64,000 bases of DNA from Coriobacteriaceae bacterium (GTDB lineage Bacteria; Actinomycetota; Coriobacteriia; Coriobacteriales; QAMH01), in contig DAJPGJ010000001.1 in the NCBI GenBank assembly GCA_025992705.1, positions 992,001 through 1,056,000 on the forward strand. Reading direction: 5' to 3'. Under the pieces are notes generated by a model. The model saw only the letters and a list, made by a program, of their open reading frames with translations. It was not told where the DNA came from and searched no databases. How positions within the stretch are numbered: position 1 is the first letter of the stretch; the number at the start of each line of letters is the position of its first letter. Position numbers and translations under genes: made by a program. Below, in pieces: positions 34,461 to 41,609 of this stretch.

Positions 34461-36296
34461 ATGACAAAGGTTATGGAGGAATCTCCCGCCTACATGGCAA
34501 CGGACCACCTCGTCGCGGAAAACGGGTGGACCCAGGAGGAGATTGACTTTCGCCTCGAGCGCGCGGAGGAGATCATGCATCCGTCTGCGCGCGAGGATGG
34601 TAGCGTTCCGCAGTTTGGTGACCAGGACTACCCGTTGCTCTCCGAGATGACGCTCGGCGATTACCTGCGCTTCCAGACTGCGATCGATCCCGATCATGAG
34701 TTTATGGTCTACCCCGATCGCGACTTGCGCTGGACCTATGCGGAGTTCAACGACAGGACCGACCGCCTTGCGCGCGGCATGCTCTACATCGGCATGCGCC
34801 CAGGCGATCATCTGGGTGTCTGGGCTCGCAATATTCCCGACTGGGTCACCTTCATGTACGCCTGCGCCAAGATCGGTGTCGTCATGGTTACGATGAATCC
34901 GGTCTTCAAGTCCAACGAGCTCGATTACGTGCTCAAGCAAAGCGATATGAAGGCGCTTTGCATCATCGACCAGTATCGCGACATCGATTACAAGGGAATT
35001 ATTCGTGACCTCGTGCCGGAATCCCTCACACAGCAGCGTGGCTATCTCAACACAGAGGAATACCCCTTCCTCAAGAACCTCATTTACATGGGGCCCGAGA
35101 AGCATCGCGGTTTTTACAATGTGCCCGAGCTGCTCCTGCTTGGCGAATACGTCGATGCCGAGGAGCTCGTGAAGGTCACCCAGTCCTTCGATAACAACGA
35201 TTGCTGCATGATGCAGTACACGAGTGGCACGACGGGCTTTCCCAAGGGCGTCATGCTCACGCATCGCAACATCCTCAACGACGGATTCTTCATCGGCGAG
35301 GGCATGAAGCTCACGCCCAACGATCGTGTATGCCTGCCGGTACCGTACTTCCACTGCTTTGGCTGCGTGCTTGGCATCATGGCCATACTCACGCACCGCT
35401 GCACTATCGTGGGCATCGAGGATTTTGACGCCGAGATGGTCCTGCGCGGCATTGACCGCGAGAAAGCCACCGCGGTGTATGGCGTCCCCACCATGTACAT
35501 CGCCGAGCTCAACCATCCCGATTTCGACAAGTACGACATGTCCTCTCTGCGCACCGGCATCATGGCCGGCTCACCTTGTCCTCCCGCGACCATGCAGGAG
35601 GTCATCGACAAGATGAACATGCGCGACATCACCATCTGCTACGGACTCACCGAGACAAGCCCGGTGTTCACGCAGACGAGCGTGGATGACGATGTCGAGC
35701 ACAAGTGCACGACGGTGGGTCGCAAGCATCCACCGGTATCGGTCAAGGTTGCCGATGTCAACACAGGTGAGCCCTTGGGTCCGGGCCAGCACGGCGAGCT
35801 GTGCTGCCGCGGCTACAACGTCATGAAGGGCTACTACAAGATGCCCGAGGAGACAGCCGAGGCCATCGATGAGGACGGCTATCTGCACTCCGGCGACATG
35901 GGCACGATCGACGAGGAGGGCTACTTCCGCGTCACGGGTCGCATCAAGGACATGATCATCCGCGGCGGCGAGAACATCTATCCGCTTGAGGTCGAGAACT
36001 TCCTGCTCACGATGCCCGGCGTTCTCGACGCGCAGGTCGTGGGCTGCCCCGACGAGAAGTACGGCGAGGTCGTGACCGCCTTCATTCGCACGCGCGAGGG
36101 CTACGAGGACATGACGCAGGAGGACGTGCGCGAGTACGCGATCCCGCGTATCGCCCGCTTCAAGGTGCCCAAGTTCGTGTTCTTCGTCGACGAGTTCCCC
36201 ATGAACCCGGCCAACAAGATCCAGAAGTTCAAGCTGCGCGATATGGCCAAGGAGCTCACCGGTCGCACGGATCAAGAGGTCTTTGACGAGGAATAG
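34461..36296 (+). CDS. AMP-forming acyl-CoA synthetase (copy 2)
   Basis: 611 residues from ATG 34461 (SD AAGGGGGC); a TTG at 34452 lies too close to the SD. ANL motifs: QYTSGTTGFPKGVMLTH, GLTETSPVF, the hinge VTGRIKDMIIRGGENIYPLE, and the C-terminal Lys region PANKIQKFKLR. More like long-chain acyl-CoA/FadD-type ligases than copy 1, so the two probably differ in substrate. Preceded by its own XRE-cupin regulator. Confidence 0.9.
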   Translation: MTKVMEESPAYMATDHLVAENGWTQEEIDFRLERAEEIMHPSAREDGSVPQFGDQDYPLLSEMTLGDYLRFQTAIDPDHEFMVYPDRDLRWTYAEFNDRTDRLARGMLYIGMRPGDHLGVWARNIPDWVTFMYACAKIGVVMVTMNPVFKSNELDYVLKQSDMKALCIIDQYRDIDYKGIIRDLVPESLTQQRGYLNTEEYPFLKNLIYMGPEKHRGFYNVPELLLLGEYVDAEELVKVTQSFDNNDCCMMQYTSGTTGFPKGVMLTHRNILNDGFFIGEGMKLTPNDRVCLPVPYFHCFGCVLGIMAILTHRCTIVGIEDFDAEMVLRGIDREKATAVYGVPTMYIAELNHPDFDKYDMSSLRTGIMAGSPCPPATMQEVIDKMNMRDITICYGLTETSPVFTQTSVDDDVEHKCTTVGRKHPPVSVKVADVNTGEPLGPGQHGELCCRGYNVMKGYYKMPEETAEAIDEDGYLHSGDMGTIDEEGYFRVTGRIKDMIIRGGENIYPLEVENFLLTMPGVLDAQVVGCPDEKYGEVVTAFIRTREGYEDMTQEDVREYAIPRIARFKVPKFVFFVDEFPMNPANKIQKFKLRDMAKELTGRTDQEVFDEE

Positions 36297-36389
36297 CGTT
36301 TGGGGCACGCGCGATGTGCCCCAAACGAACATCTCTGTCGCTTTCTGACGAAAAGCGAACGTTGGGGCACGTTTCATGTGCCCCAAACG
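36297..36389. repeat. two near-identical hairpins in tandem
   Basis: CGTTTGGGGCAC-7 nt-GTGCCCCAAACG (36297-36327) directly follows the ligase stop codon. A second copy, CGTTGGGGCAC-7 nt-GTGCCCCAAACG, lies at 36360-36389. The stems are the same apart from one T, while the loops differ. No T-run follows either. They could be a double terminator or a REP-like pair. No gene is supported from 36297 to 36642. Confidence 0.75.
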
Positions 36390-36464
36390 AAATGCTTCGT
36401 CACGCCGCAGAGGCGCGCATGAGCTTGGGAGTGTCGTCTTTCTCATTTCCCATCGTTGCATTGT

Positions 36465-36517
36465 CACCTGTATGCACATCCCTGGTATGGGTTAGTGCAT
36501 ACAGGTGCTTTCGTTTT
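36465..36517 (+). terminator. intrinsic terminator upstream of the recombinase
   Basis: Perfect 13-bp stem CACCTGTATGCAC / GTGCATACAGGTG with a 17-nt loop, followed by CTTTCGTTTT. It would insulate the recombinase gene from upstream transcription. Confidence 0.7.
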
Positions 36518-36589
36518 AGCGGAGTATCCGATGATTCAAGAACGAGATAACGCCTTGCGCATGCATCTCACGCTTGCATGACTGCGCTC

Positions 36590-36628
36590 CACGGTGACAT
36601 AACGCCAAGACGTTATGTCAGAACCGTG
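36590..36628. promoter_or_regulatory. dyad upstream of the serine recombinase (operator or recombinase site)
   Basis: TGACATAACG (36595-36604) and CGTTATGTCA (36611-36620) form a perfect 10-bp dyad with a 6-nt centre, extended outside by CACGG / CCGTG with a 3-nt bulge. It ends 14 bp before the recombinase start codon and precedes its SD (AAGGAG). Autoregulation by the recombinase or binding of a separate repressor is inferred. Confidence 0.6.
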
Positions 36629-36642
36629 TAAGGAGTGAGCAA

Positions 36643-37302
36643 ATGGACAAGGGAAACAATACATATGGGTATGCGCGCGTGTCGGCCCGGGACCAGAATC
36701 TTGCGAGGCAATACGAGGCGTTGCGTCGCTTTCCGATTGAAGAGCGTTTCATATACGCCGATACGGCCAGTGGAAAGAACTTCGACCGTCCTTCGTATGT
36801 GCGCCTCATGCATATGATGCAGCCCGGTGACGTCATGGTCATCAAGAGCATCGATCGGCTCGGGCGCAAGTATGACGAGATCATCGAGCAATGGCGCACC
36901 ATTACCAAGCAGATGGGGTGCGCGATTGTGGTGCTTGATATGCCATTGCTTGATACACGAAGACAGGCGGATGGACTGACCGGCGCCTTTATAGCAGACC
37001 TCGTCTTGCAGGTCCTAAGTTATGTGGCGCAAATCGAACGTGAGAATATCAGGCAGCGCCAGGCAGAGGGCATCGCCCTGGCCAAGGCCCGCGGCGTGCG
37101 TTTTGGTCGTCCGGCGATCGAGCGCCCAGAAATCTATGGCAAGGTCAGTTGGCAGGTCATCCATGGGGAACTTTCGCGCGGGGAAGCAGCTCGGGTCTCC
37201 GGTGTGAGCGTTACGACCTTTGAGAAATGGATGGATGCGGACAACCCAGGATGGCGACATCTATCAAAAGGTGCACGTAACGAAGGGCATCACTGTAGAT
37301 AA
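36643..37302 (+). CDS. small serine recombinase (resolvase/invertase family)
   Basis: 219 residues. The N-terminal catalytic domain reads YGYARVSARDQN with nucleophile S14 and R12, then IKSIDRLGRKYDEI (the RLGR active-site Arg pair). The long E-helix (LQVLSYVAQIERENIRQRQAEGI) has the conserved IERE/RQ motif, and a C-terminal helix-turn-helix (about 170-200, LSRGEAARVSGVSVTTFEKW) binds DNA. Size and order match Hin/Gin/Mpi invertases and Tn3-type resolvases. The 22-bp inverted repeats begin 29 bp after its stop, which favours an invertase role. No transposase or other partner gene lies beside it. Confidence 0.9.
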   Translation: MDKGNNTYGYARVSARDQNLARQYEALRRFPIEERFIYADTASGKNFDRPSYVRLMHMMQPGDVMVIKSIDRLGRKYDEIIEQWRTITKQMGCAIVVLDMPLLDTRRQADGLTGAFIADLVLQVLSYVAQIERENIRQRQAEGIALAKARGVRFGRPAIERPEIYGKVSWQVIHGELSRGEAARVSGVSVTTFEKWMDADNPGWRHLSKGARNEGHHCR

Positions 37303-37331
37303 GCGGGGAAGGAAACCTCCGTTTGCCAAAT

Positions 37332-37353
37332 AAAGGTAGACATATACGGGAAA
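37332..37353 (+). repeat. left inverted repeat of putative invertible segment (IRL)
   Basis: 22 bases beginning AAAGGTAGACATATACGGG are repeated exactly, inverted, at 37429-37450. Bases immediately outside and inside the repeats do not match, so the repeat is exactly 22 bp. The flanks show no target-site duplication. Confidence 0.9.
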
Positions 37354-37428
37354 CCAAAAGTTGGCGATCGGGTCAGTGAGTCTAAGGCGTTTCCCAATGT
37401 AAAGGCATTATACGTGCTCGCTTTGCCT
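37354..37428. promoter_or_regulatory. putative invertible promoter segment
   Basis: 75 bp enclosed by the inverted repeats. On the minus strand it carries a consensus TATAAT (37412-37407). The overlapping plus-strand TATACG (37409-37414) is weaker, and no convincing -35 is seen in either direction. In the orientation present here the better -10 points away from the downstream operon, which would be the OFF state if this hexamer is the promoter. Inference, not demonstrated. Confidence 0.5.
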
Positions 37429-37450
37429 TTTCCCGTATATGTCTACCTTT
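37429..37450 (-). repeat. right inverted repeat of putative invertible segment (IRR)
   Basis: Exact reverse complement of 37332-37353. It ends 14 bp before the ATG of the next gene, and the SD GTGGAGG (37451-37457) lies just outside, so inversion would not change the translation start. Confidence 0.9.
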
Positions 37451-37464
37451 GTGGAGGATGCGCT

Positions 37465-38172
37465 ATGTACTGTTACTCATGTGGTAAAGAGAATAGTGAT
37501 ACTGCCAAGTTTTGCAAGTATTGTGGTACGAGAATGCCCGATGTAGGCGGAGCAGCAAACAATCCAAACGCCTCAAATCAATCGTCGCAGACATTTCAAG
37601 GTGCGCCTGGTACTCCGAACATTAATATGCCGCAGATTTCAGTAGATGCCTTTACCAATAACGAGAATGTAAGGAATGCAGTTTCTTCTAAGGTATGCAC
37701 TGATAAGCGTTTGAATCTTTTTTTCGGCGTGGGGCATATTGCTCTTTTGCTCCTTACGTTTCTTCCCTGGTACAAAGCGGGAATAACTGATTGGAGCCCT
37801 TACTCAATGATTAAACAGCTTGTCGATTCTATCTCCCAGGGAGGGGGAGATATGCAGTATAAAATCGGCACCGTACTGGTTGTGATGGGTATCGGTATTA
37901 TCATTCTTTCTAGTATCTACGGTGCATACATGCGATTTGCAAAATCCCGCACTGCAAATATAGCGAATATCGCTGCGGTTTTAGCATGCGTGATGGTTTT
38001 TGCCGGGGGTTTCATAATCGGATCATCTGAAGGCGTTAATGCGAGTGGAACAATTAATCCTATCTATGGGTTCTACATCACTTTCCTTCTTTCTATTGTG
38101 CTCTCTATTTTGGGTTCAGGCCGGATTGACGTGCAGAAGTATCTGAATGGAAATGGCGCTCCGAGACAGTAA
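37465..38172 (+). CDS. zinc-ribbon multi-pass membrane protein
   Basis: 235 residues from ATG 37465 (SD GGAGG). An N-terminal zinc ribbon (C3-x2-C6 ... C17-x2-C20, CYSCGKENSDTAKFCKYCG) is followed by an Asn/Gln-rich linker and about four membrane helices in the C-terminal 150 residues. No enzymatic motif is seen and I do not recognise the function. Base composition is visibly more AT-rich than the neighbours, suggesting transfer. First gene of the five-gene operon behind the putative invertible promoter. Confidence 0.8.
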   Translation: MYCYSCGKENSDTAKFCKYCGTRMPDVGGAANNPNASNQSSQTFQGAPGTPNINMPQISVDAFTNNENVRNAVSSKVCTDKRLNLFFGVGHIALLLLTFLPWYKAGITDWSPYSMIKQLVDSISQGGGDMQYKIGTVLVVMGIGIIILSSIYGAYMRFAKSRTANIANIAAVLACVMVFAGGFIIGSSEGVNASGTINPIYGFYITFLLSIVLSILGSGRIDVQKYLNGNGAPRQ

Positions 38173-38229
38173 ACACAGGGGCTTGCCAAGTTCTTGCCTC
38201 ATATAGCCCGGGGAGGGAATGGAATACAT

Positions 38230-39069
38230 ATGTTTTGTCCCAATTGCGGCATGGAAACCGAGGGCGATTCTGTTTTCTGCGATAACTGCGGCGCATCCCT
38301 TCTTGATGATGCGGGCGCTTCAGCTGTCCAAATGCCTTCGTCGCCTCCCTATGCTAACCAACCGGTCATGACACCGCCGGCGCAGCCTGTTCAGCAGATG
38401 CCGGCTCAGAAGAAGTCCAAGGCACCGCTGATAATTGTCATAGTCGTTCTTGTTCTTGTCATTGCGGGCATCGCAATCGCCTTCGCGATGGGAGGAGGAG
38501 ACGGCAAGAAAGCGTCATCTGACGCCATCGAGCATCAGGTCGTCTTCGAGACTTACGGCGGCTCTCAGTATAAGGATGCGACCTTTAAGACCGGAACCAT
38601 TATCGATACGCCGAATAATCCGGCACGAGCTGGATCGACATTCGAGGGTTGGTTTGCCGACGCGACGTTCACTGAGCCGGTCACGTTTCCGTACACCATT
38701 GCCGCCGAAGATCCGGAGACCATTACGTTTTATGCGAAATGGAGCGAAAACGCCTCAGCGAGTGCCGCTACTGGATCGATGGATTACATGAGTGACACCA
38801 CCAGCGTACTTCCTCTCAGCAGTACGACGTATCTGACTGAGGCAGACTTGCGCTTGCTGACATCCGATCAGCTTCAGCGGGCGATAAACGAAATCTATGC
38901 GCGCAACGGCTACATATTCCAGCAGTCCATTACGGAAAAGCAATATTTCGAATCGAGGCCGTGGTATCGGGGGACGGAACTCAACCAGGATGTCGTGAAA
39001 GCGCGGTTCAATCAATTCGAAGACGCTAACGTCAGGCTTTTGCAATCCTATAGGGACAGCCATTTCTAG
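38230..39069 (+). CDS. zinc-ribbon, InlB-repeat and YARHG-domain membrane protein
   Basis: 279 residues from ATG 38230. Zinc ribbon C3/C6/C17/C20 (CPNCGMETEGDSVFCDNCG), a Pro/Gln linker, and one membrane helix (about 66-87). An extracytoplasmic InlB/Listeria-Bacteroides repeat follows (about 104-165, TYGGSQYKDATFKTG ... GSTFEGWFAD), then a YARHG domain near the C-terminus (INEIYARNGYIF ... YFESRPWY). InlB repeats and YARHG domains are found on exported proteins of Gram-positives, so the C-terminal part is probably outside the cell with the zinc ribbon inside. The exact role is unknown. Confidence 0.85.
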   Translation: MFCPNCGMETEGDSVFCDNCGASLLDDAGASAVQMPSSPPYANQPVMTPPAQPVQQMPAQKKSKAPLIIVIVVLVLVIAGIAIAFAMGGGDGKKASSDAIEHQVVFETYGGSQYKDATFKTGTIIDTPNNPARAGSTFEGWFADATFTEPVTFPYTIAAEDPETITFYAKWSENASASAATGSMDYMSDTTSVLPLSSTTYLTEADLRLLTSDQLQRAINEIYARNGYIFQQSITEKQYFESRPWYRGTELNQDVVKARFNQFEDANVRLLQSYRDSHF

Positions 39070-39088
39070 GCTTCCGAGGTGAAGTGAG

Positions 39089-39895
39089 ATGGCCCTATCG
39101 GGAGATGGTTCCGCAATTCGTTCCAGGTCGGCATGGGCTCGCGCATGTGCGTGGAGCGTGCGGGTCGCCGTTGCACTCGGAGTCTTTGCCTGTCTGACGG
39201 GATGCAGCCTGCCCTGGCAGGGAGACTCTGATGTGGAATCGATGGCGGACGAGAAACACGAAGTCTATGTCCCCGTCGTTGTCGAGGAATCTGAATCTGC
39301 GGACACGATGTCGGTAGATGCCGATGCCCTTCTTGCCGATCTTGACCTGACTGTTAGCTATCGACCTTCTCTGTCACATGGTCCCAAGACGGGGGAGTAT
39401 CAGAAATACATAGTGCTCCACGATACCGAGGGAGACGGATCTCCCATGTCGGTAATCGATTGGTGGGAGGGAAACGGCAACCTCGTCGCTGCGCAGTTTG
39501 TCGTGGGCAAGGATGGTTCGATCGTGCAATGCGTTCCCCTTGATGAGATCGCCCACCATGCTGGTTATGGAAATGCCGGACATAACGCGTTGTACGGAAT
39601 CGTCGAAGACGGCAGGGATGACATGTTGGGCACACAGCCAATCGGGCTTCCCGACTATGGTATGAACGCCTGGTCCATAGGCATTGAACTGGTGCATAGC
39701 GGCGATACGACACCATATCCGGAAGCCCAACTCGTCGCGCTCGACAAGCTCATTGCCTATATCGACGCCTACTACGGATTCGAAAGCACGATCATCGACC
39801 ATAAGGACTGGCGCGAGGGAAATAGCGATACGTCAAGCGCCTTTTCCGCATACCTGTCCAATTACAAGCAGGCAAGGACGCATACGGGCCTATAG
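39089..39895 (+). CDS. lipoprotein N-acetylmuramoyl-L-alanine amidase (amidase_2)
   Basis: 268 residues. The signal peptide ends in lipobox L36-T-G-C39, so it is predicted to be lipid-anchored on the outer face. The amidase_2/PGRP fold carries zinc ligands in VLHDTEGDG (first His), the HHAGYGNAGHN region and IDHKDWREGNSDTS. It would cut the MurNAc-L-Ala bond in peptidoglycan. Embedded between zinc-ribbon membrane protein genes in the putative phase-variable operon. RBS GAGGTGAAG. Confidence 0.88.
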   Translation: MALSGDGSAIRSRSAWARACAWSVRVAVALGVFACLTGCSLPWQGDSDVESMADEKHEVYVPVVVEESESADTMSVDADALLADLDLTVSYRPSLSHGPKTGEYQKYIVLHDTEGDGSPMSVIDWWEGNGNLVAAQFVVGKDGSIVQCVPLDEIAHHAGYGNAGHNALYGIVEDGRDDMLGTQPIGLPDYGMNAWSIGIELVHSGDTTPYPEAQLVALDKLIAYIDAYYGFESTIIDHKDWREGNSDTSSAFSAYLSNYKQARTHTGL

Positions 39896-39934
39896 ACGAT
39901 TGGCAACCATGGGTAATGGATGGAGGACGAGAGC

Positions 39935-40756
39935 ATGAGCGAGCTGTTTTGCGTAAACTGTGGTAATCGTTTGGAACCGGGAACCGTGTTCTGCGAGAAT
40001 TGCGGAACGCCGGTCGAAGACGAGGTGGGGCAGGCCTCTGCGGCACCCCCTCCCCAAGGCACCCCAGTGCACCCTCATGCTCCTGTTGCCAACGGCGGAC
40101 AGTCCGGACAAGCCTCCAGAAAGTGGCCTATCTTCGTCGTTATCGCCATTGTCGCCATCGCAATTATCGTTGCCGTCGTCATCTTCACACAAGGTGAAAA
40201 GCCTGCGGAAAGCGAAGACGGGGCTATCGAGCAATCTCAGGAGCAGAGTTCTTCCGCGAGCAGCTCGGCTTCCACGGATTCCTCCTACGTCGCCGCGCCA
40301 TCGGTTGTCGCATCGGCGCCGGTGTTTACGACGGTCGAGACTTCTTCGGTCCTTGCTCCCGATAGCACGACGTCGAATTACGGCGGCATAAATGTCGTCG
40401 ATGGTCTTGCGGAGACTGCGTGGAATGAGGGAGCGGCTGGTGATGGGACGGGCGAATGGCTAGAGTTAATCGCACCCTCTCCGCAGCGCGTGTCCTCTGT
40501 GAGCATCATGGGTGGATATCCCAAGCCCTACCGCGACGGATCGGATGTCTATTACAAGAACAACCGCCCGAGGCAGATAACCATTTCCTACGATGGCGGC
40601 TCGCAGTCGTTCATGCTGCAGGATTTGCGCGGGCAGTTCCAGACCTGTACCCTTTCGCATCCCGTCGAGACGACGTTCGTCCGCATTACGATTAACTCGG
40701 TATACAAGGGTGCGAACTATGACGACTGTTGCATTGCCGAGGTAAAGGTCTCATGA
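39935..40756 (+). CDS. zinc-ribbon membrane protein with discoidin-like C-terminal domain
   Basis: 273 residues from ATG 39935 (SD GGAGG); ATG 39920 is an alternative. Zinc ribbon C6/C9/C20/C23 (CVNCGNRLEPGTVFCENCG), Pro-rich linker, one membrane helix (about 64-84), a Ser-rich spacer, and an F5/8-type/NADase-type glycan-binding-like domain (about 135-273, NVVDGLAETAWNEG ... VRITINSVYKG). This is the same N-terminal plan as the two proteins upstream, with a different external domain. Carbohydrate binding at the cell surface is inferred. Confidence 0.82.
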   Translation: MSELFCVNCGNRLEPGTVFCENCGTPVEDEVGQASAAPPPQGTPVHPHAPVANGGQSGQASRKWPIFVVIAIVAIAIIVAVVIFTQGEKPAESEDGAIEQSQEQSSSASSSASTDSSYVAAPSVVASAPVFTTVETSSVLAPDSTTSNYGGINVVDGLAETAWNEGAAGDGTGEWLELIAPSPQRVSSVSIMGGYPKPYRDGSDVYYKNNRPRQITISYDGGSQSFMLQDLRGQFQTCTLSHPVETTFVRITINSVYKGANYDDCCIAEVKVS

Positions 40757-41568
40757 GAAGGGGCCTGACAGTTCTTGTCATGACTGCGGCGCTGGCAGTT
40801 TGTCTGCTCTCATCCGGATGCGCGGGCAATGATGATTTGCGAGAATCTGCAGATTCATCTTCGCATGTTGTCGTGCAGCCCGAGATGCTAACTCCGCAAA
40901 GGGTGATCGACACACCCGATCCCGCTGATCTGCCTGCAGAGACGATGCTGACTTCCGAAGAGGTTGCCGCTTATGGGGAGGACGCGTGCTTTACCGTGAG
41001 CGCTATCTCTGACGACGTGTTTGCGCGCATGGTCGGCAAAACTTATAAGAGTAACTGTACCATTCCCCGTGACGAGCTGCGTTATATTCGCGTGCTTCAC
41101 AAGAACATCGATGGCGATATCCTCACGGGCGAGATTGTCATGCACGAGTCTGTTGCAAATGAAATATGCGAGATATTCCACGAACTCTATCGGGCGGACT
41201 ATCCGATAGAGCGCATGCGCCTCGCTGATGATTACGACGCCGATGACAGGGCGAGCATGGGGGACAACAACACGTCTGGCTTTAACTTCCGTCTTGTCGA
41301 AGGGACAGACCATCTCTCTAACCATGCGAGGGGACTCGCACTTGACATCAATCCGTTTTATAACCCCTATTGCATACCGAGTACGGGCTATGTCTCACCG
41401 CCGGGTGCGCAAGACTATGCCAACAGGTCTGCCGATTTTCCCTATAAGATCGCGGAAGGCGACCTGCTCTACACCCTTTTCATGGAGCATGGTTTTAGAT
41501 GGGGCGGCCATTGGAATAGTCCGAAGGACTATCAGCATTTTGAGAAAAACGGCGCCGTAATATATTAA
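40753..41568 (+). CDS. lipoprotein M15-family D,D/L,D-carboxypeptidase
   Basis: 271 residues from ATG 40753, overlapping the previous stop (ATGA). Lipoprotein signal with Cys23 (LLSSGC). The C-terminal zinc-peptidase domain of the VanY/M15_4 type has ligands H and D in SNHARGLALDINP and His in DYQHFEKNG, preceded by the conserved HGFRWGGHW. It trims peptide stems of peptidoglycan on the outer face. Last gene of the putative phase-variable operon, and converges with comEC 41 nt later. Confidence 0.88.
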   Translation: MRRGLTVLVMTAALAVCLLSSGCAGNDDLRESADSSSHVVVQPEMLTPQRVIDTPDPADLPAETMLTSEEVAAYGEDACFTVSAISDDVFARMVGKTYKSNCTIPRDELRYIRVLHKNIDGDILTGEIVMHESVANEICEIFHELYRADYPIERMRLADDYDADDRASMGDNNTSGFNFRLVEGTDHLSNHARGLALDINPFYNPYCIPSTGYVSPPGAQDYANRSADFPYKIAEGDLLYTLFMEHGFRWGGHWNSPKDYQHFEKNGAVIY

Positions 41569-41609
41569 GGTGATGTTAGGAATAGATTGTTTTCGAAAAT
41601 CTTCATCAT

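Noticed and set aside
37332..37450. The 22-bp inverted repeats as ends of a miniature transposable element
   Set aside because: Flanking bases show no target duplication, and an adjacent serine recombinase plus the position just before an SD fit an invertible segment better. Not fully excluded.
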